Below are positions 1-12,189 of a DNA stretch of 64,000 bases, piece by piece. The DNA lies in the NCBI GenBank assembly GCA_017548365.1, contig JAFZAC010000033.1, forward strand, positions 1-64,000, read 5' to 3'. The notes beneath the pieces were generated by a model, which worked only from the letters and a program-made list of their open reading frames with translations, made no database searches and had not been told where the DNA came from. A program made the position numbers and the translations under genes. How positions within the stretch are numbered: the stretch's first letter is position 1; each line of letters opens with the position of its first letter. Source of the DNA: Muribaculaceae bacterium (GTDB lineage Bacteria; Bacteroidota; Bacteroidia; Bacteroidales; Muribaculaceae).

Positions 1-3009
<3,009 letters not shown>

Positions 3010-3049
3010 AAATATTTTAGAGTTTGTGTTAATAATTCTTCTATTTCTG

Positions 3050-3080
3050 CAAAATTAATAATGATTTTGTTTATTTCAAA
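3050..3080 (-). promoter_or_regulatory. Bacteroidetes-type promoter of the SUMF1/dockerin gene
   Basis: On the minus strand there is TTTG (3080-3077), a 19-base spacer and TAATTTTG (3057-3050). This matches the Bacteroidetes primary sigma consensus TTTG-N19-21-TAnnTTTG, 41 bases upstream of the ATG. Confidence 0.65.
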
Positions 3081-3213
3081 AAAAAATGCTCTAAAAAGTA
3101 AATAATTACGATATAATTCTTTTTTACACCTTCAATCATTTGTAAAACTTATGATTTCTATTCCCAAATACATTTTTTAATAATCTAAATGCAGTAAAGT
3201 CTTAGAAAATTAT

Positions 3214-3221
3214 TATTTTTG
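3214..3221 (+). promoter_or_regulatory. Candidate -7 element (TATTTTTG) of the LRR/dockerin gene
   Basis: TATTTTTG fits TAnnTTTG and lies 55 bases before the ATG at 3277. No convincing -33 element is seen at the usual distance, so this is a weak call. Confidence 0.35.
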
Positions 3222-3276
3222 CAAACTAAAGCCCAGTTCGGGTTTAAGAAATAATGTAATCGATAATAAACAAAAT

Positions 3277-5124
3277 ATGAAAAAGGCTTTACTTTCATTA
3301 ATAATGGCTGTATTTACCATGTTGATGGCCGAGAGTACTGTGATTTATGTTAACGGCAACAAAATCACTGGCACTACCAACTTCACCACAGGCGGCGGCA
3401 CTGTCACCTACAATGAAAACACCAAGTTGCTCACCATCGACAACTGTGTCTTCTCCCGCTCTGGAAGCGACAACAATGCCATTGAGAATGAAGATGTGGC
3501 AGGTCTGAAAATCAGGTTTACAGGCACCAACTCAATGACCATCCACAACGCCTCGGCATTGGCACTTAGGCGCACCACCACCCTCAATGTGGCGTCGGGC
3601 ACCACCACCATCAAGACCACAGCAGGCAACCAGAACGCTATAGGGCTCTACAACTCCGGTGTGTTTATAACCGGCAATGGTACGCTCAATCTCATCTCTA
3701 CTCAATCGCGCGGCATCCAGGGGCGTGAGGGGGCAAGCGACTGCTTTGTTTTCTTCTCAATCAAAAACTGCACTATCGACTCTTACAGCAACAACTTCTA
3801 CGACCTTAGAAAAGTCTCGTTTTATGTTGGCACCAGCTATGGTGACGATGACTATACCACCAAAATCACACTCAAGTCTATTCCTACCTATGCCGCGGCA
3901 CATGGCGGCAATATCTCAGATTGGTATGCCGACCCTACTGTGAAAGTGCTCACTCCTGAGTATGGAATGAGTCTGAGTAACCTCGGCAAATCAGCCTACA
4001 GTACGTCCGAATTTATCATCACCGACATACCAGTGGTGGCAATCATCAACGAGACCAACTTTCCCGACGCTCACTTCCGTAACTATCTGCTCGCGCTTTA
4101 TCCTTCGGGATATATCACTACCATGGACGTTGACTCGCGCACTTCTCTCAATGTTGGCGCCAAGAGCATTTCAAGCCTTCAGGGTGTAGGCTACTTCTCC
4201 AAGCTCACAACACTGATTTGCTCAGGCAATTATCTCACTTCACTGCCTGAATTGCCAAGCACATTGACCACATTGGGATGCACCAATAACCAGATCACAT
4301 CACTGCCCACATTGCCCAGCGGATTATTGGAGTTGGCATGCGGTACCAATAAATTGACTTCACTACCCACGTTGCCCAATAATCTTCAGAAACTTTACTG
4401 TGGAGGGAACAAGTTCATCACACTAAACATTAGTGGGAAAGGGAAACTGCATACTCTTGACGTGAGCAACAACACTTCGTTGACATCATTAGTATGCAGA
4501 TCTGATGCCCTGACAACACTCAACTATAATGGTTGTACAGTATTAAATAGTATAGATTGTTCAAGCAATAAGTTGACATCGCTCGCAGCCGTGCCAAGTT
4601 CGGTCACTACATTTAATTGCGCATCTAACCAACTCTCATCACTGCCCTCGCTGCCAAGCGGGCTGCAAGAGCTTAACTGCTCGACCAACAAACTTACAGC
4701 CCTCTCGCTTCAAGGCAAGAACTCTCTTACAAAACTAGAGATTCACGGCAACCAAATCAAGGAGTCGGCAATGGGCAGCCTTGTAAACAGCCTGCGCACC
4801 ATCCCAACCGGCAGCACTGGTGAATTCAAGGTGATTGGAGATTCAGGCGAGGGAAATGAAATCTCAACTCAACAAGTAACCACTGCCCGCAACAAGCGAT
4901 GGCTACCCATGAAAAAACAGAACGGCAACTGGGTAGAAATAACAACAAGCATCCCTGGTGATGTGGATGGCGACGGCATTGTAACAAGTGTCGACATCAC
5001 AGCCCTCTACAACTACCTGCTTAATGGTGACAGCAGCAGTATTGTCAACGGTGACCAGGACGGAGACGGCACAATCACTTCGGTCGACGTGACCATCATC
5101 TACAACATCTTACTGGGCAATTAA
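3277..5124 (+). CDS. Secreted leucine-rich-repeat protein with C-terminal dockerin
   Basis: This is a 615-residue protein. A short signal peptide (MKKALLSLIMAVFTMLMAES) precedes a beta-rich N-terminal domain (about 22-240) that resembles repetitive adhesin-like regions. From about residue 255 there are irregular leucine-rich repeats of the SLPELPSTLTTLGCTNNQIT type, in which LxxLxCxxNxLTxLP units recur up to about 500. The last 50 residues (about 564-615) are a dockerin type I module with two loops (DVDGDGIVTSVD, DQDGDGTITSVD) and the helix YNYLLNGD. That module is almost the same as the N-terminal module of the divergent neighbour. The protein probably binds carbohydrate or protein at the cell surface through LRRs and docks through calcium-dependent dockerin contacts. 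No cohesin is visible in the window. Confidence 0.85.
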   Translation: MKKALLSLIMAVFTMLMAESTVIYVNGNKITGTTNFTTGGGTVTYNENTKLLTIDNCVFSRSGSDNNAIENEDVAGLKIRFTGTNSMTIHNASALALRRTTTLNVASGTTTIKTTAGNQNAIGLYNSGVFITGNGTLNLISTQSRGIQGREGASDCFVFFSIKNCTIDSYSNNFYDLRKVSFYVGTSYGDDDYTTKITLKSIPTYAAAHGGNISDWYADPTVKVLTPEYGMSLSNLGKSAYSTSEFIITDIPVVAIINETNFPDAHFRNYLLALYPSGYITTMDVDSRTSLNVGAKSISSLQGVGYFSKLTTLICSGNYLTSLPELPSTLTTLGCTNNQITSLPTLPSGLLELACGTNKLTSLPTLPNNLQKLYCGGNKFITLNISGKGKLHTLDVSNNTSLTSLVCRSDALTTLNYNGCTVLNSIDCSSNKLTSLAAVPSSVTTFNCASNQLSSLPSLPSGLQELNCSTNKLTALSLQGKNSLTKLEIHGNQIKESAMGSLVNSLRTIPTGSTGEFKVIGDSGEGNEISTQQVTTARNKRWLPMKKQNGNWVEITTSIPGDVDGDGIVTSVDITALYNYLLNGDSSSIVNGDQDGDGTITSVDVTIIYNILLGN

Positions 5125-5170
5125 TCAAAATGTACTATGTAGATTGAAATCTTTTTCAATGTAGTTATAA

Positions 5171-5209
5171 TGAGACTGGTGCAGTTGAAATCCCAGTCTC
5201 ATTTCTTTT
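5171..5209 (+). terminator. Rho-independent terminator after the LRR/dockerin gene
   Basis: TGAGACTGG (5171-5179) pairs with CCAGTCTCA (5193-5201) and is followed by a T-rich tail. It lies 46 bases after the stop codon. Confidence 0.75.
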
Positions 5210-5342
5210 CAATTGTACATTTACCTAAGTGGGTTAATTTTATTGAAATTTCTCAAAACATTGCTCTTGTTTCCAAATATTATTGTAACTTCGTGCAATC
5301 TTTGCGAACAGAAGAGTAAAATCACTAAAAAACATATCACAA

Positions 5343-6473
5343 ATGAAAGAGAAAATCATTGCATTATTCAAGGAGCGTTTTGGCGCTGAGCCTGTGATGT
5401 ATGCATCGGCAGGACGTATTAATCTGATTGGAGAACATACCGACTACAACGGCGGTTTCGTCTTTCCTGGAGCCATAGACAAATGCATCATGGCAGGTAT
5501 CAAGGAGAACGGGACCAACACAGTGCGAGTTTATAGCGCAGACCTCGACTCTTACACCGAGTTTGGACTCAAAGAGGAGGACAAACCAAGCGAGCAATGG
5601 GCATGCTACGTCTTTGGCGTATGTCGTGAGACCATCAAGCGCGGCGGCACCGTAAAAGGCTTCGATGCCGTGTTTGCCGGCAATGTGCCTCTGGGGGCTG
5701 GTTTGTCATCATCGGCAGCTCTTGAATCATGCTTCGCTTTCGCTCTGAACGATATGTTCAACGATAACAAAATCGACAAGTTTGAGCTTGCAAAGATAGG
5801 TCAGTCTACCGAGCACAACTACTGCGGTGTGAACTGCGGCATTATGGATCAGTTTGCTTCGGTGTTTGGCAAGAAAGACCACCTTATGCGTCTCGACTGC
5901 CGCTCACTCGAGCATCAGTACTATCCCTTTGACGCTAAGGGCTACAAACTCGTGCTCATCGATTCACGAGTGAAACATGAGCTAGTTGACTCTCCATACA
6001 ATAAGCGCCGTGAGTCGTGCGAACGCGTGGCTGCAACTTTGGGAGTGGAAACCCTGCGTGATGCTACTATGGAAATGCTTGATGCCAACCGCGACAAAAT
6101 AAGCGACGAGGACTACAAGCGCGCCGTGTATGTTATTGGCGAGAAGCAGCGCGTGCTCGACGTGTGCGACGCCTTGGAGCGTGGCGACTTCGAGACCGTG
6201 GGCAAGTGCATGTACGAGACTCACAACGGCCTTAGCAAAGACTACGAAGTGAGCTGTGTTGAGCTCGACTTCCTCAATGATGTGGCTCGTGAATGTAGCG
6301 TGACAGGTTCTCGCATAATGGGAGGCGGCTTTGGCGGTTGCACCATCAACCTTGTGAAGGATGACCTCTACGACAAGTTCATTGCCACAGTATGTGAGAA
6401 GTTCAATGCCGAGTACGGCCACGAACCCAAAGTCTACGAAGTGATAATCAGCGACGGCGCCCGCCGCATATAA
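5343..6473 (+). CDS. galK: Galactokinase
   Basis: The product phosphorylates galactose to galactose-1-phosphate with ATP (EC 2.7.1.6), the first committed step of the cytoplasmic Leloir pathway. Its 376 residues are within the usual 380-390 range. The GHMP kinase signatures are present: GRINLIGEHTDYN at 24-36 (galactokinase signature), the ATP loop GLSSSAALE at 120-128, the catalytic-base motif CGIMDQ (Asp169) and GGGFGG near the C terminus. The start ATG follows an AT-rich leader. The next gene is a sugar nucleotidyltransferase 36 bases downstream, and the two are probably co-transcribed. No galT, galE or galM is seen nearby. Confidence 0.96.
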   Translation: MKEKIIALFKERFGAEPVMYASAGRINLIGEHTDYNGGFVFPGAIDKCIMAGIKENGTNTVRVYSADLDSYTEFGLKEEDKPSEQWACYVFGVCRETIKRGGTVKGFDAVFAGNVPLGAGLSSSAALESCFAFALNDMFNDNKIDKFELAKIGQSTEHNYCGVNCGIMDQFASVFGKKDHLMRLDCRSLEHQYYPFDAKGYKLVLIDSRVKHELVDSPYNKRRESCERVAATLGVETLRDATMEMLDANRDKISDEDYKRAVYVIGEKQRVLDVCDALERGDFETVGKCMYETHNGLSKDYEVSCVELDFLNDVARECSVTGSRIMGGGFGGCTINLVKDDLYDKFIATVCEKFNAEYGHEPKVYEVIISDGARRI

Positions 6474-6509
6474 ACGATAAACGACTAACGAAAAACGTTA
6501 AACGAAACA

Positions 6510-7412
6510 ATGAAACCAACATTATTTGTTCTTGCTGCAGGTATGGGAAGCCGTTATGGCGGTCTCAAGCAGCTTGATGGTCTGGGACCTCATGGCGAGA
6601 CCATCATGGACTATTCCATCTACGATGCCATCCAGAGCGGATTTGGCAAAGTGGTGTTTGTGATTCGCAAAGATTTCGAGCAGGAGTTCCGTGAGAAGAT
6701 TCTATCGAAATATGAGAGTAAGATTCCAACCGAGGTGGTGTTCCAATCTGTGGATGCACTTCCCGAAGGGTTCGCCTGCCCCGAAGACCGCACTAAGCCT
6801 TGGGGAACTAATCATGCTGTGCTCATGGGCAAGGATGTGATTAAAGAACCTTTTGCAGTCATCAATAGCGACGACTTCTACGGCCGCAACTCATTTGAGG
6901 TGCTTGCCAAAGCGCTGAGCGATCTGCCCGACGACTCTCACGACCGCTATTTCATGGTGGGCTTCAATGTGGGCAACACTATGAGCGAGAGTGGAACAGT
7001 GTCGCGTGGCGTGTGCGAAACCGAGAATGGGCTGCTCAAGAGCGTGGTGGAGCGTACCAAGATTGGCTATGACGAGAATCACAATATCGTCTTCACCGAG
7101 GGCGATCTCGTTGAGAAACTTGAGCCAACGACTCCCGTGTCGATGAACTTTTGGGGTTTTACTCCCGACTATTTCAAGCATAGCGAGAAATCGTTTGTAA
7201 ACTTCCTTAACCAAAGTATCAACGTGCCCAAGAGCGAGTTCTTCATCCCCATTGTGGTGAGCGAGCTCGTCGAGAGTGGACAGTCGACTGTTGAGGTGCT
7301 GCGCACCGACTCCAAATGGTTTGGCGTGACCTACAGTGAAGACCGTCCAGCAGTGGTAGAGAAGTTTGCCGAACTTCATCGTCAGGGTATTTATCCTGAG
7401 AAGATGTTTTAG
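6510..7412 (+). CDS. Nucleotidyltransferase family protein (sugar-1-phosphate NTP transferase-like)
   Basis: This 300-residue protein has the N-terminal nucleotide-binding signature LAAGMGSRYGGLKQ (about 8-21) and the motif INSDDFYG (about 119-126), which fits the metal-binding Asp of GT-A fold nucleotidyltransferases. The family includes UTP-glucose-1-phosphate and mannose-1-phosphate transferases; the exact sugar and nucleotide are not readable from sequence. Placement directly after galK suggests a role in converting galactose-1-phosphate or a related sugar phosphate to a nucleotide sugar, but this is inference. It is separated by 15 bases from the Fur-family gene, so it is likely in the same transcript. 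Confidence 0.85.
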   Translation: MKPTLFVLAAGMGSRYGGLKQLDGLGPHGETIMDYSIYDAIQSGFGKVVFVIRKDFEQEFREKILSKYESKIPTEVVFQSVDALPEGFACPEDRTKPWGTNHAVLMGKDVIKEPFAVINSDDFYGRNSFEVLAKALSDLPDDSHDRYFMVGFNVGNTMSESGTVSRGVCETENGLLKSVVERTKIGYDENHNIVFTEGDLVEKLEPTTPVSMNFWGFTPDYFKHSEKSFVNFLNQSINVPKSEFFIPIVVSELVESGQSTVEVLRTDSKWFGVTYSEDRPAVVEKFAELHRQGIYPEKMF

Positions 7413-7427
7413 TGTTGTAACAAAGCG

Positions 7428-7910
7428 ATGACCGACCAGCAAGACAAAAGTGTTATAATTGAGAGATTCAGCGACATTCTCAAGGGAAAAGGAAAGCGTA
7501 AGACTCCTGAACGCATTAAAATCCTTGAGAAAGTGCTGGACTTTAAGAAATTGTTCACTGTCGAGCAACTCTATCAAGTGATGCTTAATGATGATTTTCC
7601 AGTAAGCAGGTCAACCTTATATAATACTGTTGATGTCTTGATGGAAATTGGTTGGTTGCGCAAGATGAACACTGGCGAGAGTAGTATTGCCTACGAGCGT
7701 GTTGAGCAAACGGCTCAAATCCATCTCAAGTGTGAGCACTGTGGGAAGATTAAGCTTGTTAAGGACACAAGTTTCATGGCCTATATGAACGCTCGCAAAT
7801 TTATGGCTTTCACCACATCTTATTATAATCTCACAGTCTATGGCGTGTGCAACGACTGTGCAAGAAGAATCAAGCAATTAAAACGCAAGCAAAAAAGTGA
7901 CAAAAAGTAA
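7428..7910 (+). CDS. Fur-family transcriptional regulator
   Basis: This 160-residue protein has the Fur/Per/Zur layout: a winged helix at about 15-90 (KRKTPERIKILE, FTVEQLYQVM, VSRSTLYNTVDVL) and a C-terminal dimerisation part with two CxxC pairs (CEHCGK near 104 and CNDCAR near 144) that likely hold structural zinc. The HLKCEHCG segment matches family members. The metal sensed (iron, zinc, manganese or peroxide) cannot be told from this alone. It lies between the nucleotidyltransferase and the DUF1015 gene on the same strand, and no Fur-box-like palindrome was noticed nearby. Confidence 0.9.
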   Translation: MTDQQDKSVIIERFSDILKGKGKRKTPERIKILEKVLDFKKLFTVEQLYQVMLNDDFPVSRSTLYNTVDVLMEIGWLRKMNTGESSIAYERVEQTAQIHLKCEHCGKIKLVKDTSFMAYMNARKFMAFTTSYYNLTVYGVCNDCARRIKQLKRKQKSDKK

Positions 7911-7964
7911 TATAACTTTCTTTTATTTTACACAATTAACAATTAAACAAAGAAAAAAGAAATC

Positions 7965-9209
7965 ATGGCAAATGTAAAACCTTTCAAGGGACTTCGTCCC
8001 CCTAAAGAGTTAGTAGAAAAAGTTGCTTCTAAGCCCTATGACGTGCTTTCTAGCGAGGAGGCAAGAGCCGAGGCTGGCGACAACGAAATGTCGCTCTATC
8101 ACATCATCAAGCCTGAAATCGACTTCAACGACGGCACTACCGAGCATGACCCACAGGTTTATGACAAGGCTGTTGAGAACTTCAAAAAATTCCAAGCTAA
8201 TGGATGGCTTGTTCAAGACCCCAAGGAGATGTACTACATCTATGCACAGACTATGGATGGACGCACTCAATATGGTTTTGTGGTAGCAGCCAACTACAAG
8301 GATTATGTGGAAGGACGCATCAAGAAACATGAGCTTACTCGTCGAGAGAAGGAAGAGGACCGCATGAAACATATTCGTGTCAACAACGCCAATGTGGAGC
8401 CTGTGTTCCTATCGTTCCCAACCAATGAACCTCTTGAGGCTATCATCGATCAGGTTAAGGCAACTGAGCCAGAGTATGACTTCGTTAGTGAGGACGGCAT
8501 CGGTCACACCCTTTGGTGCATAAAGGATGACGCGACGATAGCTAAAATCACTGAGGAGTTTGACAAGATACCTTACCTGTATATCGCCGACGGTCACCAC
8601 CGCACAGCAGCTGCTGCTCATGTGGGAGAAGAAAAAGCTCAAGCCGATCCTAACCACACCGGCAAAGAGGAATACAATTACCTGTTGGCAGTTTGTTTCC
8701 CCGAGTCGCACCTCAAGGTGATGGACTACAACCGCGTTGTGATGGATCTCAACGGCAACACTCCCGAGGAGTTCCTTGCAAAGGTTGGTGAGCACTTCGA
8801 CATCGAGTGTAAGGGCACTGAGGAATATCGTCCTGCTTGCTTGCACAACTTCTCACTCTATCTTGAGGGCAAGTGGTACTCGTTGACCGCTAAAGAAGGC
8901 ACTTACGACGACAACGACCCAATCGGAGTGCTCGACGTGAAGATTTCAAGTGACTACATCTTGCGCGACATTCTGGGCATCATGGACCTTCGTACCGATA
9001 ACCGCATTGACTTCGTGGGCGGTATTCGCGGACTTGGCGAGCTCAAGAAGCGTGTTGACAGTGGTGAGATGAAGATGGCTCTGGCGCTCTATCCAGTTAC
9101 CATGCGTCAAATCATCAATATCGCTGACACAGGCAACATTATGCCTCCTAAGGCTACATGGTTTGAGCCAAAACTCCGCTCAGGACTTATCATTCACAAG
9201 CTCGACTAA
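7965..9209 (+). CDS. DUF1015 family protein
   Basis: This 414-residue cytoplasmic protein matches the full-length DUF1015 family: MANVKPFKGLRPP at the start, a SKPYDVLSSEEARAEA segment, the conserved DGHHRTAAA motif (about 209-217) and a VGGIRGLGEL segment late in the protein. The family is often found beside serine biosynthesis genes (serC, serA) in Bacteroidetes, but none is seen here. Its biochemical role is not established. The leader of 54 bases after the Fur-family gene is AT-rich and the gene may have its own promoter. A terminator follows. Confidence 0.88.
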   Translation: MANVKPFKGLRPPKELVEKVASKPYDVLSSEEARAEAGDNEMSLYHIIKPEIDFNDGTTEHDPQVYDKAVENFKKFQANGWLVQDPKEMYYIYAQTMDGRTQYGFVVAANYKDYVEGRIKKHELTRREKEEDRMKHIRVNNANVEPVFLSFPTNEPLEAIIDQVKATEPEYDFVSEDGIGHTLWCIKDDATIAKITEEFDKIPYLYIADGHHRTAAAAHVGEEKAQADPNHTGKEEYNYLLAVCFPESHLKVMDYNRVVMDLNGNTPEEFLAKVGEHFDIECKGTEEYRPACLHNFSLYLEGKWYSLTAKEGTYDDNDPIGVLDVKISSDYILRDILGIMDLRTDNRIDFVGGIRGLGELKKRVDSGEMKMALALYPVTMRQIINIADTGNIMPPKATWFEPKLRSGLIIHKLD

Positions 9210-9232
9210 TATCTATTTCTTTATAAAACAAG

Positions 9233-9270
9233 AAGCGGGTAGGGCAGTAGATGCTGCTTTATCCGCTTTT
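9233..9270 (+). terminator. Terminator after the DUF1015 gene
   Basis: AAGCGG-TA and GCAG arms (from 9233) pair with CTGC, TA and CCGCTT (to 9268), forming an interrupted hairpin with a short TTTT tail 24 bases after the stop. Confidence 0.6.
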
Positions 9271-9300
9271 GTGTTACCTAGCAATTCATCCATATCCAAG

Positions 9301-9338
9301 AAAAAAGCAGCTCGCTACTTGCGTAGTGAACTGCTTTC
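9301..9338 (-). terminator. Terminator of the tRNA-Val/tRNA-Glu transcript
   Basis: On the minus strand an AAGCAG...CTAC / GTAG...CTGCTT hairpin ends in a run of T (the A-run 9301-9306 on the plus strand). It sits just after tRNA-Glu. Confidence 0.65.
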
Positions 9339-9342
9339 AGTG

Positions 9343-9415
9343 TAGTGGTACGGGGAGTCGAACCCCGGTTTCCGGCGTGAGAGGCCAGCGTCCTGGGCCA
9401 CTAGACGATACCACC
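9343..9415 (-). tRNA. tRNA-Glu (anticodon CTC)
   Basis: The 73-base cloverleaf has acceptor arms GGTGGTA and TACCACT, the D-arm start TCGTCTAG, an anticodon loop reading CCTCTCACG with anticodon CTC, and the T-arm CGGGGTTCGACTCCCCG. CCA is not encoded. The first acceptor pair would be G-U. Confidence 0.93.
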
Positions 9416-9426
9416 GTTTCACGTCG

Positions 9427-9501
9427 TGGGTGCTGACGGATTCGAACCGCCGACCCTCTGCTTGTAAGGCAGATGCTCTGAACCAGCTGAGCTAAGCACC
9501 C
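9427..9501 (-). tRNA. tRNA-Val (anticodon TAC)
   Basis: The 75-base cloverleaf starts GGGTGCTTAGCTCAG, has the anticodon loop CTTACAA (anticodon TAC), the T-loop GGTTCGAATCC and the acceptor end GCACCCA. It lies 11 bases upstream of tRNA-Glu on the same strand, so they are probably one transcript. Confidence 0.95.
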
Positions 9502-9525
9502 GTGCTTTTTAGCGGAAAAGCGATG

Positions 9526-9557
9526 CAAAGGTACGGCAAGTTTTTGAGCTGTGCAAA
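9526..9557 (-). promoter_or_regulatory. Promoter of the tRNA-Val/tRNA-Glu pair
   Basis: On the minus strand TTTG (9557-9554), a 20-base spacer and TACCTTTG (9533-9526) fit the Bacteroidetes consensus, 25 bases before tRNA-Val. Confidence 0.65.
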
Positions 9558-9583
9558 TATTTTGCGATTTTTTTTCAAAAAAA

Positions 9584-12043
9584 TTATTTAGTGCCGCTAA
9601 AAATGCTTTTTATTACCTCAAATAATTGCTCTCCCAAGTGAATTGTATAGCCTTGTTTGATGAATGTAATGTTGGAGTTTTCGTCTACAATAACAAATAA
9701 TGGCAGTGCTTGAGATTGCTGGTTGAGTTGCTCGCTGATGTGATTTAGGATTTTCATGTTACGGTCTATTCCCCACACCACTGTTGACGGCAATGCGACA
9801 AATTCGCCCTTGTTGAATCGCTGCTCTTGCTCTGTGCTGAGGTTGAGCAAAAAGATTTTGCCTCCCCATTGCTCGAGTTGGGTGGCACATGTGGATATGT
9901 CGCGTAGGGCATGGTTTGTTGGTTCGTGGCTGGGCAAAACAATTCCCACAATGTAACTCTCGCCTTGTGGCAGGTTCATGTCAGTTCCAAATTCAGGGCT
10001 GTAGTATGAGAGGTTGGCTGCCATAGTGCCCAATACGGTTGTTGCATCCTTGTTCTTCTCTCGCAGTGCTAGTATGATGTTGGTGAACTCATGATCTTTA
10101 ATCTCAAAGGTCGTTGTCGATGCCAGCACGCTGCCGTCGCTTTGCCTATTGCCGGCGGTAAGCATGTAGGTGCCTTCTTCAAGCGAGATACCATTCTTGA
10201 AGGTGCTGCTCCAAGTGGCGTCATCGGGGAAGGTGAGCAGTTGTGCCTTGCCGTCGACTATCTTGCTGAGGGTGAAATGGGTATAGTAGGAGAGGTCTTC
10301 TCTGCCATTTTTTGCAAGGTTTAGCATCAGTGTTCCTTTAGGCGTGAGATTTATGGGAATAATGTCATCATCGAAGTTCACTTCTTGCCAGCTACCGCCA
10401 TGAAAGGGAGTTAGAAAAAACTCAAGTTTACCGTTCACTTCGTTGATGCGTGCTGGCCACCCCATGCTGCGTGCTGCGCTCACAAAGAAGATGGCTCGTC
10501 CCAGTTCATCGGTAGTGCGAGTGCGATAGACGCTCATGGGTTGCTGGCGTAGACGTTGCGGGTTGTAGTCATTGTTAATAGTAATATGTTCTTTGGTCCA
10601 TGTGATTAGTTCTCCAATGTTCTTGAGGCTACCTAGCTCCTTGTAGAAGAATGATTTATAAGGTGTGAGCAATTCGTTCTCCACGCGTGGGCATAGCACA
10701 TAGCGGCTGTAGATCTCGCTGGTGTCGATAAGTGCCACTTCGTTGTCGCGTAGCACCTCGAGATTGATATCGCGCAGGTCCTTGGCACTAAGTACCTCAA
10801 GGAGTTTGTTGGCCATTATCTTGTTTGGTGCCTCATCGAGGAATTGCTGTATGGTGCTATGGTTGCCTCTCCATGCTTCTACCGGCATGGTGGCTTCGTA
10901 GGCTTGGCGAATGGAGTCCTCTTGCGCTTTTCGATGGTCATTGAGGGTGCGTTGCTCTTCGGTGACAACAGGTGTCACGGCACTTGCTGGTGGTGGCACG
11001 ATGTCAAGTTGAATTATCTTGGGCAGCGATTTGTCTTTCAGAGCTATTGTTTCGTAATGGTTATTAGACCAAGACACTTTCTTCACTGCTACAAACTCAT
11101 CTTTAGTAACCCATACCAGCAAATCGCCATGGCCAGCAGTTAGATAAGTGGCACCATTATCGTCGGTGTTCTTTTGGGCAACGGTATAAAACTCGGCGTA
11201 GTTGTAGAGTTTGAACTCTACGGTAGCATTAGGCACAGGATTCCCAAAAGCATCTACCACATTGATGTCAACACGAGATGTAGGGGCATAGTTGCCTGTA
11301 ACGTTTATTTCGGTGTAACATGGCGTGCGACTCATCACTTCCTCGGGACCATGGTACGAACCGGCAACTTTGGTGTGCATAAGCATTCCGCGCGACGCGC
11401 TCTCGTTGAACCATCCTAAGTTGAGCACTGGTTCAGGCTCACAGGCTCCAAGGAAATACCACTTGCCATTAGCCCATGCCTCTACCCAGGCGTGGTTGTC
11501 GTCGGTGTGCGCCCAGCGTGGGGTATAGACTTGACGGGCTGGAATGCACACCGAGCGCAGGGCTGCAACCAAGAACGTTGACTCCTCGCCGCAGCGCCCG
11601 TAGGCGGTGCGCATAGTGGCGAGTGGACTGCTCGTGCGTGCGTCGCTTGGCCTGTAGCTGACCTTCTCGTGGCACCAGTGGTTAACTTCGAGTATGGCAT
11701 CTTCCATCGAGAGGTTTTTAACACGGTCTTTGAGCTCGCGGTAGAACACCATCCTTGCAGTGTCGAGGTTCTCGTTGTTGATACGCACTGGCAGTACAAA
11801 GTGTTCCAGCTCACGCTCTGGTACGCTCTTGCCCCATGGCATCTCGTCGCGGGCTTGCAGGGTGGTGAGGTAGTTACGGTAGTAGAATTCCTCGCTGTAG
11901 TCGACACGGTCAGGAGTGGCAAGGTGCGTGCTGAATTCTCTCACATATTTCCACGCAAGTTCGCTGTTGTCGCTTGCAGCCATGCTAGTCACCGTTATTG
12001 TTACTATTACAAAGGCTATAATTGTCTTTGAGATGAGTTTCAT
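9584..12043 (-). CDS. Exported transglutaminase-like protein
   Basis: The start is placed at the ATG at 12043 (MKLISKTIIAF...), which opens a clear signal peptide ending near SMA; a longer reading adds 22 unlikely residues. The product has 819 residues. A transglutaminase-like cysteine protease core lies at about 130-220, with Cys151 in YGRCGEES and His184 in DDNHAWVEAW, followed by a GACEPEPVLN segment where the acidic third residue may lie. A middle Ig/carboxypeptidase-regulatory-like stretch (NVVDAFGNPVPNATVEFK) and a C-terminal domain of possible thioredoxin-like fold follow. It is probably periplasmic or secreted and may process peptides or glycoproteins. The substrate is unknown. Confidence 0.82.
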   Translation of the reverse strand: MKLISKTIIAFVIVTITVTSMAASDNSELAWKYVREFSTHLATPDRVDYSEEFYYRNYLTTLQARDEMPWGKSVPERELEHFVLPVRINNENLDTARMVFYRELKDRVKNLSMEDAILEVNHWCHEKVSYRPSDARTSSPLATMRTAYGRCGEESTFLVAALRSVCIPARQVYTPRWAHTDDNHAWVEAWANGKWYFLGACEPEPVLNLGWFNESASRGMLMHTKVAGSYHGPEEVMSRTPCYTEINVTGNYAPTSRVDINVVDAFGNPVPNATVEFKLYNYAEFYTVAQKNTDDNGATYLTAGHGDLLVWVTKDEFVAVKKVSWSNNHYETIALKDKSLPKIIQLDIVPPPASAVTPVVTEEQRTLNDHRKAQEDSIRQAYEATMPVEAWRGNHSTIQQFLDEAPNKIMANKLLEVLSAKDLRDINLEVLRDNEVALIDTSEIYSRYVLCPRVENELLTPYKSFFYKELGSLKNIGELITWTKEHITINNDYNPQRLRQQPMSVYRTRTTDELGRAIFFVSAARSMGWPARINEVNGKLEFFLTPFHGGSWQEVNFDDDIIPINLTPKGTLMLNLAKNGREDLSYYTHFTLSKIVDGKAQLLTFPDDATWSSTFKNGISLEEGTYMLTAGNRQSDGSVLASTTTFEIKDHEFTNIILALREKNKDATTVLGTMAANLSYYSPEFGTDMNLPQGESYIVGIVLPSHEPTNHALRDISTCATQLEQWGGKIFLLNLSTEQEQRFNKGEFVALPSTVVWGIDRNMKILNHISEQLNQQSQALPLFVIVDENSNITFIKQGYTIHLGEQLFEVIKSIFSGTK

Positions 12044-12112
12044 GACACTGTTTTTTATTTGTTGCAAAAATAACAAATAATTGGCAAAAACATATAAAAT
12101 TGCATACATAGT

Positions 12113-12143
12113 TTTGCATTCTCACGAGAATTTGCTAACTTTA
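12113..12143 (+). promoter_or_regulatory. Promoter of the DJ-1 family gene
   Basis: TTTG (12113-12116), a 19-base spacer and TAACTTTA (12136-12143) match the Bacteroidetes consensus except for the last base. It is 47 bases before the ATG. Confidence 0.55.
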
Positions 12144-12189
12144 CAACCTGAAAATACAAAGAACAAAAAACTAAGAACTAAAATCAATC

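Noticed and set aside
12044..12109. Longer start of the transglutaminase-like gene
   Set aside because: The extra 22 residues come before a clear signal peptide and cover the likely promoter.
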